The notes under the pieces were generated by a model that was given only the letters and a program-made list of their open reading frames with translations, ran no database searches and had not been told where the DNA came from. A stretch of DNA of 64,000 bases from CAVQBC01 sp963848415 (lineage in GTDB: Bacteria; Actinomycetota; Thermoleophilia; Solirubrobacterales; Solirubrobacteraceae): positions 558,001-622,000 of the forward strand of contig CAWKDN010000001.1 of assembly GCA_963848415.1 (NCBI GenBank), read 5' to 3'. The position numbers and the translations under genes are program-made. Position 1 is the stretch's first letter. Every line of letters starts with the position of its first letter. Positions 27,990 to 36,175 of the stretch are shown here, piece by piece.

Positions 27990-28910
27990 GTGCCGATCCC
28001 GCTGCTGATCGACTGCGATCCCGGCCACGACGACGCGATGGCGCTGCTGCTGGCGCTGCAGTCGCCGGAGGTCGAGCTCCTGGGGGTCACCACGGTCGCC
28101 GGCAACCAGACGCTCGAGCGCACGACCGCCAACGCGCTGCGAGTGCTCGAGTTCGCCGGCCGCGGCGACATCCCCGTCGCCGCCGGCGCCGACCGGCCGC
28201 TGGTGCGCGAGCTGAGCGTCGCCGCCGACGTGCACGGCGAGACCGGGCTCGACGGGCCCGACCTCCCGCCGCCGCGGGGCGCGCCGGTCGCCGCCCACGC
28301 CGCCGACTTCCTGGCTGCGACCCTGGCGGCCGCGCCGGAGCCGGTGACGCTCGTGCCGATCGGGCCGCTGACCAACGTCGCGATGCTGCTCGACCGCCAC
28401 CCGCAGGTCACGGAGCGGATCGAGCGGGTGGTGATCATGGGCGGCGCGATCGGCGAGGGCAACACGACCCCCGCCGCCGAGTTCAACGTCTGGGCCGATC
28501 CCGAGGCGGCGGCGCGGCTGTTCGCGAGCGGCCTCGACGTGACCATGATCGGGCTCGACGTGACCCACCGCGCGCTGCTGACCACCGATCACGCGGACGA
28601 GTTGCGCGGCGGCGGGCGCATCGGCGCGCTGGTCGCCGACCTGCACGCCTTCTACGTTCGCTTCCATCGCGTCGTCTACGGCGTGGAGGCCACGCCCGTG
28701 CACGACGCGATGGCCGTCGCGCACGTGCTGCGGCCGGGGCTGGTGCAGACCGACCGGGTCAACGTGGAGGTCGACTGCGCGTCCGAGCTCTGCCGCGGGC
28801 GCACCGTGGTCGACCTGCGCCACCGCACCGGCCGCGCACCCAACGCCCACGTCGCCACGGACGTCGACGCCGACGCGTTCGTCGACCTGCTGCTCGAGCG
28901 CCTGCGCTGA
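27990..28910 (+). CDS. Nucleoside hydrolase (inosine/uridine-preferring family)
   Basis: A 306-residue N-ribohydrolase that splits nucleosides to base and ribose. The Ca2+-binding N-terminal motif DCDPGHDDAMALLLAL is intact, as are VAGNQTLERTT, the metal-site VIMGGAIGEGN and EFNVWADPEAAARLF, and the C-terminal TPVHDAMAVAHVL. Length is normal. The GTG at 27990 follows the HIT gene by 15 bases. With psuG/psuK upstream it fits a nucleoside salvage block. Base preference cannot be assigned without the active-site comparison. Confidence 0.94.
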   Translation: MPIPLLIDCDPGHDDAMALLLALQSPEVELLGVTTVAGNQTLERTTANALRVLEFAGRGDIPVAAGADRPLVRELSVAADVHGETGLDGPDLPPPRGAPVAAHAADFLAATLAAAPEPVTLVPIGPLTNVAMLLDRHPQVTERIERVVIMGGAIGEGNTTPAAEFNVWADPEAAARLFASGLDVTMIGLDVTHRALLTTDHADELRGGGRIGALVADLHAFYVRFHRVVYGVEATPVHDAMAVAHVLRPGLVQTDRVNVEVDCASELCRGRTVVDLRHRTGRAPNAHVATDVDADAFVDLLLERLR

Positions 28911-28913
28911 GCG

Positions 28914-30491
28914 CTACGCGGCCGCGGCGGCACGGGGCTCGGGCTCAGGCTCCGGATCGGCCGCCTCGGCCGGATCCTCCACGCGGCCCCTGGGCACGCC
29001 CACGAGCGCGACGACGAAGGCCAGCGCCATCACCCCCGCCATCACGAGGAAGACGACGCGGGTGGACTCGGCGAAGTCCTTCTGGACCGCCGCGAAGATC
29101 TCGGGCGCGCGCGGGCCCGCCTCGGCGGAGAAGCTGCTCGCGTCGCCGCCGCCCGACGCGCCGATCGCCCGCGCGATCTGGTCGGCCTGCGACGTCGGCA
29201 CGCCGGCCGAGGACAGCGTCGACTCGATCCGCGACGTGTTCTGCGCGATCAGCATCGAGCCGAGCACGGCGAGCCCGAGGCTGCCGCCGAAGTTGCGCAC
29301 GGTCTGGGTGATGCCGGTCACCTCGCCGTAGCTGGCGTGCGGCGCCCGGTTGACCGCGTCGGTGCTGACCGGCCCGAGCACGAGGCCGGAGCCCGCGCCG
29401 GCGATGACGATCGCGTACCACTGCGAGCCGAAGGAGAGCTCGGGCAGCTGGACCGCCCACAGCGCGTAGCCGGCCGCCGCCACCACGCAGCCGACCACGA
29501 CGGGCACCCGGGCGCCGCGGGCGTCGAGGACCCGCCCGCCGACCTGCGCGGCGGCCGCGAAGCCGCCGAAGAACGACAGCAGGTACAGGCCCGCCTCCGA
29601 GGAGCTCCAACCGAGCGCGAGCTGGGCGTACAGGCTCGCGAAGAAGAAGATCGACACGAACGTGACCGACAGCAGGAAGAGCACGAGGTTGTCGACGGCG
29701 AAGGCGCGGCTGCGGAAGATCCCGAGGTCGATCAGCGGCTCGGCGGTGCGCCGCTCGACGAGCACGAAGACCAGCAGCAGGGCCGCGCCGGCCGCGATGC
29801 AGCCGATCGTCGCCGGGTCGCCCCAGCCCCACGCGCCGGCCTGCTGGAAGCCGAGCACCGCGAGGCCCATGGCGCCCGAGATCAGCACGGCGCCGCGGTA
29901 GTCCAGGCGACCGGGATGCTTGCCCTCGGCCGGGTGCGCGCGGGCGGTGAGCACGAGCGCGATGATCGCGACGGGGATGTTGATCCAGAAGATCGCGCGC
30001 CAGGTCCATTCGGTCAGGAAGCCGCCGAGCAGCGGGCCGACGGCGGTGAGCCCGCCGGTGATCCCGAAGAAGGTGGCCAGCGCCTTGCCGCGCTCGCGCA
30101 GGGGGTAGGTCTCCACCACGATCGCCAGCGCAGCCGGGAACATGACGGCCGCGCTGGCGCCCTGCAGCACGCGGAAGGTGATCATCCATGCCTCGCCGAT
30201 CCCGCTCGTCGGCGTCGCCCCGCACAGCGCCGAGCAGGTGGCGAAGCCGATCACGCCCACGACCACCATCCGCCGGCGCCCGGCGACGTCGGCGAGCTTG
30301 CCGCCGAAGGCGAACAGCGCCGCCAGCGCGAGCACGTAGCCGTTGACGATCCACTGCGTGCCGGTCGAGGAGAGCCCGATGTCCTTCTGCAGCTCGGGCA
30401 CGGCGAGCGCGACGATGGTCTGGTCGATGAACATCATCGCGACCGCGAAGATCATCGCCGCGAGGACGAGAGGCTTGCGCGGCTCCGGCAC
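28914..30491 (-). CDS. MFS transporter, DHA2 (EmrB/QacA) drug exporter family
   Basis: A 525-residue membrane protein with about 14 transmembrane helices, typical of proton-driven DHA2 exporters. Motifs: MFIDQTIVALAVPELQ in TM1, GGKLADVAGRRRMVV (motif A) and FRVLQGASAAVMFPA (motif B), then FGITGGLTAVGPLLGGFLT (motif C). A soluble loop between TM13 and TM14 (about 80 residues, SGGGDASSFSAEAG) is also typical. The C-terminus is Pro/Glu rich. It starts at GTG 30491, and its 3' end lies three bases from the convergent nucleoside hydrolase gene. No regulator gene is adjacent. Substrates are unknown. Confidence 0.93.
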   Translation of the reverse strand: MPEPRKPLVLAAMIFAVAMMFIDQTIVALAVPELQKDIGLSSTGTQWIVNGYVLALAALFAFGGKLADVAGRRRMVVVGVIGFATCSALCGATPTSGIGEAWMITFRVLQGASAAVMFPAALAIVVETYPLRERGKALATFFGITGGLTAVGPLLGGFLTEWTWRAIFWINIPVAIIALVLTARAHPAEGKHPGRLDYRGAVLISGAMGLAVLGFQQAGAWGWGDPATIGCIAAGAALLLVFVLVERRTAEPLIDLGIFRSRAFAVDNLVLFLLSVTFVSIFFFASLYAQLALGWSSSEAGLYLLSFFGGFAAAAQVGGRVLDARGARVPVVVGCVVAAAGYALWAVQLPELSFGSQWYAIVIAGAGSGLVLGPVSTDAVNRAPHASYGEVTGITQTVRNFGGSLGLAVLGSMLIAQNTSRIESTLSSAGVPTSQADQIARAIGASGGGDASSFSAEAGPRAPEIFAAVQKDFAESTRVVFLVMAGVMALAFVVALVGVPRGRVEDPAEAADPEPEPEPRAAAAA

Positions 30492-30596
30492 GGGCGCTTT
30501 CTACAGACGCCGGTTGGGGGATGCAAGCGGCGGCGCCCCGCCGGCCGCGCGCGGCGCTAGGTTGCCGGCGCAGCCGACGACCAAGGAGCGATCGAC

Positions 30597-30938
30597 ATGA
30601 TCCTGCGGACCTGGCGGGGCGCGGTGCGCCCCGAGGACGCCGACCGTTATCTCGACCACCAGGCCGGCACGGGCGTGGCGGAGTACCTCGAGACCGAGGG
30701 CAACCGCGGCGTGATCGTGCTGCGCCGCGCGTCCGGTGGGCTGGTGGAGGTGCTCAACCTGTCGCTGTGGGGCTCGATGGACGACGTCCGGCGCTTCGCC
30801 GGCGAGGAGCCCGAGCGGGCCCGCTTCTACCCCGGCGACGACGACCTGCTGGCCGAGAAGGACGAGCACGCCGATCACTACGAGGTCGTCGCGGCCGAGC
30901 TCGACGAGCGGCTCCTGCGCTTCACGGCCGGCGACTGA
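30597..30938 (+). CDS. Antibiotic-biosynthesis-monooxygenase-like (dimeric alpha+beta barrel) protein
   Basis: A 113-residue protein. The pattern of an opening strand (ILRTWRGAVRPEDADRY), a helix, a central strand (NRGVIVLRRASGG), then LSLWGSMDDVRRFAGEEPER and HYEVVA is that of small ABM/EthD-like barrels. These proteins oxidise or protect aromatic substrates or simply bind ligands. AAGGAG lies nine bases before the ATG at 30597. It converges on the DAHP synthase gene with 23 bases between. The fold call is fairly safe, the function open. Confidence 0.75.
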   Translation: MILRTWRGAVRPEDADRYLDHQAGTGVAEYLETEGNRGVIVLRRASGGLVEVLNLSLWGSMDDVRRFAGEEPERARFYPGDDDLLAEKDEHADHYEVVAAELDERLLRFTAGD

Positions 30939-30961
30939 CGCCCGGCCGGGCGCCGTCTCCT

Positions 30962-31984
<1,023 letters not shown>

Positions 31985-31994
31985 GGCCCGCCGC

Positions 31995-32000
31995 AGCCTA
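31995..32000 (-). promoter_or_regulatory. Putative -10 element (TAGGCT) of the DAHP synthase gene
   Basis: On the minus strand TAGGCT ends ten bases before the ATG at 31984 and overlaps the edge of the long hairpin element by two bases, so the element could affect this promoter. Confidence 0.3.
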
Positions 32001-32164
32001 GTACCGGTGTTCGCAAGTACGTGCGGTCGCCGGTGGTCGCCGGCGCCGGCTGACGGCGCACGGTGATCCGGAAGTGTGCCGGGGCACACGACCCGGTCAC
32101 CGGGTGGCGTCAGGCGGTGATCGGCGGCCGCCGGAACCGTGCGTACTTGCGAATGCCGGTACTA
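31999..32164 (+). ncRNA. 166-bp quasi-palindrome; candidate structured RNA on the + strand
   Basis: The arms mirror each other exactly about position 32081.5, with GTGTGCC-GG-GGCACAC at the tip. The outer 29 bases of each arm pair without a mismatch if G.U pairs are allowed (four wobbles); after a C.A mismatch and one bulge another 15 pairs follow. On the minus strand the wobbles would become C.A mismatches, so the pattern favours a + strand RNA. Both flanking genes are on the minus strand. The ends, TAGTACCGG and CCGGTACTA, could alternatively be terminal repeats of a small palindromic mobile element. Confidence 0.5.
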
Positions 32165-32195
32165 ACCGCGCGGTCGTTGGCTCAGCGTGGGCGGT

Positions 32196-32894
32196 CTACC
32201 GGAGGCTGAGCACGAGATCTCGCACGCCGGCAGGCTGGGACAGGAACGGGTGGTGGCCGGCGTCGATCTCGATGACGCTGCCGGCTTTGCGGGCGAACTC
32301 GCGCTGCGCCCGCGCGGGGGTGCCGCCGTCCTGCCCGCAGACGAGGTAGGTCGTCGGCACGTGCTGCCAGGCCGCTGCCTGCGCGGGCTGCTGGGTGACC
32401 TGGAGGCTCTGCCGCGCCAGCCGAGCCGGCGCCTGCGCCCCGATGTCGCGGTCGCAGTCCTGCAAGAACGTGTCGACGAGCGCCTCGGGGCGCACGCCGA
32501 AGGTGCCGGCGTCGAGGTCGACGTCGAGGAACGGGGCAGGGGTGCCGTCGCCGAACGACGACAGGCTCTGGCCGACGTCGGGCAGGTAGCTGGAGATGAG
32601 CAGCAGATGGCGGACGGAATCGATGCCCGCGGCGGCCTCCGCGGTGACGATCCCGCCGTAGCTGTGGGCGACCACGACGGTGGCCTCGTCACCGTCCTCG
32701 AGCAGCCGCCGGACCGCGGCGACGTCCTCGGGCAGGCCGGCACCCTCGAAGCCCGCCGGGACGCCGGTCTCGCCGCAACTGGGCAACGGCGGCGCCATGC
32801 TCTCGACTCCCTGCTCGCGCAGGAGCCCGGCGGTGCGGTGCCACCACCACGACCCGTCCCGGACACACGCCCCGTGCACGAACACCACCCGCAT
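32196..32894 (-). CDS. Alpha/beta-hydrolase (esterase family)
   Basis: A 232-residue single-domain hydrolase resembling plant-type salicylate/methyl-ester esterases and bacterial relatives. It has the oxyanion start VFVHGACVRDGSWWW, the nucleophile elbow VVAHSYGGIV (Ser), and the C-terminal IEIDAGHHPFLSQP (His); an acidic residue is available in TTYLVCGQDGG. There is no signal peptide. The ATG at 32894 is divergent from a TetR-family gene with 64 bases between that hold an inverted repeat, so it is the probable target of that regulator. The substrate is unknown. Confidence 0.9.
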   Translation of the reverse strand: MRVVFVHGACVRDGSWWWHRTAGLLREQGVESMAPPLPSCGETGVPAGFEGAGLPEDVAAVRRLLEDGDEATVVVAHSYGGIVTAEAAAGIDSVRHLLLISSYLPDVGQSLSSFGDGTPAPFLDVDLDAGTFGVRPEALVDTFLQDCDRDIGAQAPARLARQSLQVTQQPAQAAAWQHVPTTYLVCGQDGGTPARAQREFARKAGSVIEIDAGHHPFLSQPAGVRDLVLSLR

Positions 32895-32926
32895 CGCTAC
32901 CTCCAGTCGTCTCGGACCCAGCGTAG

Positions 32927-32944
32927 ACGTAGCCAGCGTTACGT
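32927..32944. promoter_or_regulatory. Inverted repeat in the hydrolase/TetR intergenic region, candidate operator
   Basis: ACGTA (32927-32931) and TACGT (32940-32944) are separated by eight bases, the size expected of a TetR-type operator. A related half-site GCGTAGACGTA overlaps the left arm. It lies 15 bases before the TetR start and about 33 before the hydrolase start. Confidence 0.45.
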
Positions 32945-32958
32945 GAAAAGGTGCGCGG

Positions 32959-33577
32959 ATGGGCAGGCGCAAGCAGCCGGAGATCACGCGAGCGTCTCCT
33001 GGACGCCTGCACCGACCATGCGCTCGCCCACGGGCTCCCCGGCCGGCTCGGGCCCCTGGCCGCCGGGGCCGGCACCTCGCCCCGCATGCTGATCTACCAC
33101 TTCGGGACGCGCGACGCGCTTCTGCGCGCCGTCCTCCAGCAGGCGCGGGAGCGCCAGGTCGAGGCCTTCGGCGAGCTGCTGCGCACGCGGCCCGACGAGC
33201 CCTACCCCACGACCCTCGACCGCGCGTGGCGGGAGATCACCGGACCGGTCGGCCGGCCCTACCTGCGCATGTTCAGCCAGCACCACGACACGGCGTGGCA
33301 ACGGCTCTGGCCCGAGCTTCGCCAGAAGGCGACGACCGACTGGCTCGGGCCGCTCGAGGCGGGAATGCGAAGCCTGGGGCGCCCGGAGCTGGCGACCGTG
33401 ACGCTCGCCGTGATCCGTGGCCTGCTGATGGACCTCGACACGACCGGCGATCGCCGGCGCGTCAACGGTGCCTGGGCGGACTTCCTGGGCTTGCTCGAGG
33501 CTACAGGCCGAGCTCGCGCACGCCCAGCTCGTCGGCCCCGAGGTGATGGGCCAGCTCGTGGCGGACGGTCCGCGTGA
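32959..33577 (+). CDS. TetR-family transcriptional regulator (frameshifted as read)
   Basis: About 206 codons. The ATG at 32959 opens MGRRKQPEIT; the next frame continues RERLLDACTDHALAHGL, GTSPRMLIYHFGTRDALL (recognition helix) and a helical ligand domain (YLRMFSQHHDTAWQRLWPEL). The break is at 32986-32991 in ATCACGCGAGCG: restoring CG gives ITRERLLDAC, an excellent TetR start, making this the clearest of the six frameshifts. The 3' end overlaps the convergent metallopeptidase gene by 77 bases, unusually long. It probably represses itself and the divergent esterase gene. Confidence 0.85.
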
Positions 33578-34136
33578 CCTGGGCGCGCAGCTCGTCCGGG
33601 TCGTCGCCGAAGTCGCGCAGCAGCGTGTCGCGGAAGATCAGGATGCGGTCGGGGTAGTCGTCGCGGGCGATCGTGTCGCCCTGGTAGAGCCCGTAGGCGC
33701 GATGGCGCCGGCCCTTGTCGGAGATCACGACCGCCACGTGGTCGAGCGACTTGATCAGCAGGTCGGGCAGGTCGTCGAGCGCCTCGCGCACCAGCGTCTC
33801 GAAGTCGGCCGGGTTGCGCGGGTCGAGCTCGGCGAACTCCCACTCGTCGGGCTCGGCGGCGAGATTCTCGCTCGCCAGGCGCTCGGAGCGGCGCACGAGC
33901 GTCTCGAAGTCCGCCTCGTCGGCGGGCTCGCGGTAGTCGGCCATGCGGGTGATGATCAGCGCCACGCCGACGCCGATGATCCCGAAGGCGCCGACCGCGG
34001 CCAGCAGCGCCTGGGGCACGCGGACGTAGAACGTCGTCGAGAGCCCGTTGAGCGCCGTGTAGGCGAGCACGATCAGGCACACGCAGAAGAGCGCGGTGGC
34101 GGCGGTACGGCGCCCTGCGGGCCAGTGAGCGAGCAT
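33501..34136 (-). CDS. Membrane-anchored metallopeptidase-family (zincin-like) protein
   Basis: A 211-residue protein with two N-terminal membrane helices (ALFCVCLIVLAYTAL and LLAAVGAFGIIGVGVALIIT), an acidic linker, and a C-terminal domain like the small bacterial proteins of the 'metallopeptidase family' (DUF1025), with FETLVREALDDLP, VVISDKG, GLYQGDT, DRILIFRDTL and the zinc motif VRHELAHHLG close to the end. The usual third ligand is missing or lies in the last residues, so protease activity is uncertain. Related proteins normally lack the membrane part, which is unusual here. Confidence 0.83.
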   Translation of the reverse strand: MLAHWPAGRRTAATALFCVCLIVLAYTALNGLSTTFYVRVPQALLAAVGAFGIIGVGVALIITRMADYREPADEADFETLVRRSERLASENLAAEPDEWEFAELDPRNPADFETLVREALDDLPDLLIKSLDHVAVVISDKGRRHRAYGLYQGDTIARDDYPDRILIFRDTLLRDFGDDPDELRAQVTRTVRHELAHHLGADELGVRELGL

Positions 34137-34275
34137 CGCCGTCTAGGCTACTTCAGCGTCAATGTCGCCACGAGGGTTTCGGCGACGAGCGTGGAAGTCG
34201 TAGCGCTGGGCGGCCGTTTGCGGGCAACCGCGCTCGGACATCCCAGGGGTTCAGCACCCGAGGAAAGGCAACGCG

Positions 34276-34494
34276 GTGGGCATCGGCACCTCTCTCTTCT
34301 TGATCGCGGTCGGCGCGATCCTCTACTTCGCCGTCGACGCCCAGGTGTCGGGCATCGAGATCACCACCGTCGGCCTGATCCTCATGGTCGTCGGGGTCCT
34401 CGGTCTGCTGATCTCGCTGTTCTTCATCGCCTCCGCGTCGCGCAGCCGCAACTCCTACCCGGACGACCGCCGCCGCGACCGCGACCAGTACTAG
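34276..34494 (+). CDS. DUF6458-family small membrane protein
   Basis: A 72-residue protein with two membrane helices (GTSLFLIAVGAILYFAV and TVGLILMVVGVLGLLISLFF) separated by GIEITT and followed by an Arg/Asp-rich tail. The layout and GIGTSLFLIAVGAIL start match a small actinobacterial family of unknown function. GAGGAAAGG lies before the GTG at 34276. Its stop overlaps the convergent lipoprotein gene by a few bases. Confidence 0.85.
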   Translation: MGIGTSLFLIAVGAILYFAVDAQVSGIEITTVGLILMVVGVLGLLISLFFIASASRSRNSYPDDRRRDRDQY

Positions 34495-35096
34495 GCCCGG
34501 GGCTGGGAGCGCGACGGAGTCGCCGGCTCGTCCTCGCTGCCCTCCGGCCGGGCGAGCTCGCGCTCGGCGCCCGGGGTGTCCTGCACCTGGCGCCACTCCC
34601 GGAAGCGTCCCTTGCGGATCAGGAAGCCGACCCGGATCGTGTCGCCCGGCGCGTCGCACTCGTTGTCGGGCCGGCGCGTGAGCTTGAACGTGCCGATCAC
34701 GTAGCGGCCCGCTCGCCCCACCGCCACCAGGCGGGCGCCGCACGGCAGCCCCGCGTTGAACGCGCGCACCTGCTCGCGGCTGGTCAGCTGCATCGGCGGC
34801 GTCTGGTTGATCAGCGCCGGGACGGCGAAGAAGCGGGCTGCCGCCTGTTCGTCGCCGCGCCGCAGCGCCCGCGCCCAGGCCGCGAGGACCGGGCGCTGGC
34901 GGCGGGCGTCGGCGCGGGAGACCCGGTTGCCGGCGAGCGCGGCCGCCGCCGGCTCCTCGGCCCCCGCAAGCGGTTGGGCGTACTGGCGCTCCGGCGGCGT
35001 GCGCAGCTCGAAGCGGCGCTCGGGGTCCGCCCCGCACCCCGCGGCGCCGAGCGCCGTCACGACGACGGCGGCGAGCAACGTCCGGCCGGCCGGCAT
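34491..35096 (-). CDS. Putative lipoprotein of unknown function
   Basis: A 201-residue exported protein. The ATG at 35096 begins a short signal (LLAAVVVTALGAAGCG) with lipobox and Cys22. The body has a SnoaL/nuclear-transport-like flavour: a helical stretch (VLAAWARALRRGDEQAAARF), FFAVPALINQTPP, VRAFNAGLPCGARLVAV and a C-terminal strand FLIRKGRFREWRQV, which would suit a small cone-shaped ligand-binding domain. The function is not known. It is 65 bases downstream of the C40 peptidase gene in the same direction. Confidence 0.7.
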   Translation of the reverse strand: MPAGRTLLAAVVVTALGAAGCGADPERRFELRTPPERQYAQPLAGAEEPAAAALAGNRVSRADARRQRPVLAAWARALRRGDEQAAARFFAVPALINQTPPMQLTSREQVRAFNAGLPCGARLVAVGRAGRYVIGTFKLTRRPDNECDAPGDTIRVGFLIRKGRFREWRQVQDTPGAERELARPEGSEDEPATPSRSQPRA

Positions 35097-35161
35097 CGCT
35101 CTAGTCTGACGCGGCGCCCAGGCGCGCGCCACCGACCCGCGGGCTGAAGTTCGGCCAGTGG

Positions 35162-35938
35162 CTAGAGCCCGGCGGGGTGGCGCTCGGTGTAGCCCGAGGC
35201 GGAGCGCATCTCGTCGTCCCAGCGCGTGTCGTCCTCGGCTCGCCCGCTGGTGTCGAACCGCAGGCCGGCGATGATCATGTACGAGTGCCCCGAGTTGGCG
35301 TAGGTCGTGACCCAGGTACCCGCGCCCGGCTCGCCCCAGGACATGAAGCCGGTCGAGTCGAGCGCCTGCTTGAGCAGGCCGGCCTTCCAGAGCACGTAGG
35401 ACATCGAGCCCGAGCAGTCGTAGCCGTCGTCGACGAAGCTGGCGTGCCCGCCCCCGTAGACGTAGGGCTTGTCGTGGATCTCGTTGCCCGCCTGGATCAT
35501 CGCCTGCACCGCGGGGGGCGCGGAGGCGGGCGCCAGGGCGGTGCCGTCGGGCAGCAGCTGAGCCTTCTCCCCGGGCGCCACCGACGGCGTCGGAGCGGGC
35601 GCCGCCGCCGGCGTGTGGACCATCGTGCCGGACTCCACCTGGCGGCGCAGGACGCGCGCGTCGCTGCGCGGCATGCGGCCGTCGACCCGCCGCCGGGACT
35701 TGCGCTCCCACGACTTGACCCGCCGCATCGTCGCCATGCCGTACTCGCCGTCGACCGTCGTGCGCAGCCCCACGCGCGTGAGGAAGTCCTGCAGGACGCG
35801 AACGTCACGACCCTTCAGGCCAGGGCGAAGGTCGCGCGCGCCGAAGGTCGAGCCGGCGGCGTCGGCCGAGGCCGGCACGGCGGGCAGGGCGGCGCCTATG
35901 GCGAGTATGGCCACTGCGAACGATCGACAGCGTGACAA
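35162..35938 (-). CDS. Secreted C40 (NlpC/P60-like) peptidase with peptidoglycan-binding domain
   Basis: A 258-residue exported cell-wall enzyme. A signal peptide (FAVAILAIGAALPAVPASADA) is followed by a peptidoglycan-binding domain at about residues 35-95 (LRPGLKGRDVRVLQDFLTRV and GMATMRRVKSWERK). The C-terminal NlpC/P60 domain has YVYGGGHASF, catalytic Cys in DGYDCSGSMSYVLW and His in YANSGHSYMII. The TTG at 35938 has AAAGGAACC upstream. Its leader is a c-di-AMP riboswitch, which in other bacteria controls wall hydrolases. It likely cleaves stem peptides in growth or osmotic adjustment. A paralogous domain is found at 60512-61273. Confidence 0.92.
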   Translation of the reverse strand: MSRCRSFAVAILAIGAALPAVPASADAAGSTFGARDLRPGLKGRDVRVLQDFLTRVGLRTTVDGEYGMATMRRVKSWERKSRRRVDGRMPRSDARVLRRQVESGTMVHTPAAAPAPTPSVAPGEKAQLLPDGTALAPASAPPAVQAMIQAGNEIHDKPYVYGGGHASFVDDGYDCSGSMSYVLWKAGLLKQALDSTGFMSWGEPGAGTWVTTYANSGHSYMIIAGLRFDTSGRAEDDTRWDDEMRSASGYTERHPAGL

Positions 35939-35954
35939 CGGGTGGTTCCTTTCT

Positions 35955-36115
35955 TTCCGTCGCCTACGGGGTTAGCTGTCGGGCTCGCGCGGAAAGCGTG
36001 CGCTATGCCGCATGAACGCGGCGATTCGCCCCTGGGAGCGGGACTCCTCGCCCGCTCCGTATTCGGTTCCCCCGCTCCCCATCGGCCTGGACCGCATGGG
36101 GACTCGGCGTTATGT
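35955..36115 (-). promoter_or_regulatory. c-di-AMP (ydaO-yuaA) riboswitch
   Basis: On the minus strand the leader of the C40 peptidase gene contains the conserved riboswitch blocks in the right order: GGGGGAACC (36073-36065), GGGGCGAATCGCC (36032-36020) and GCCCGACAGCTAACC followed by CCGTAGGC (35984-35962), preceded by ACGCCGAGTCC. These match the class that binds cyclic di-AMP and usually turns off expression of wall hydrolases and ion transporters when the ligand is high. The 3' edge is 20-25 bases from the start codon. Boundaries are approximate. Confidence 0.93.
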
Positions 36116-36175
36116 CCTGCTCAAGCGCGCGGCAGAATAGCGGGTCCGGACGCCTGAGGGCGTGCGACCGCCCCG

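Noticed and set aside
31999..32164. Ordinary intrinsic terminator
   Set aside because: At 166 bp it is far too long, has no T tract, and lies between two genes on the same strand rather than after a convergent pair.
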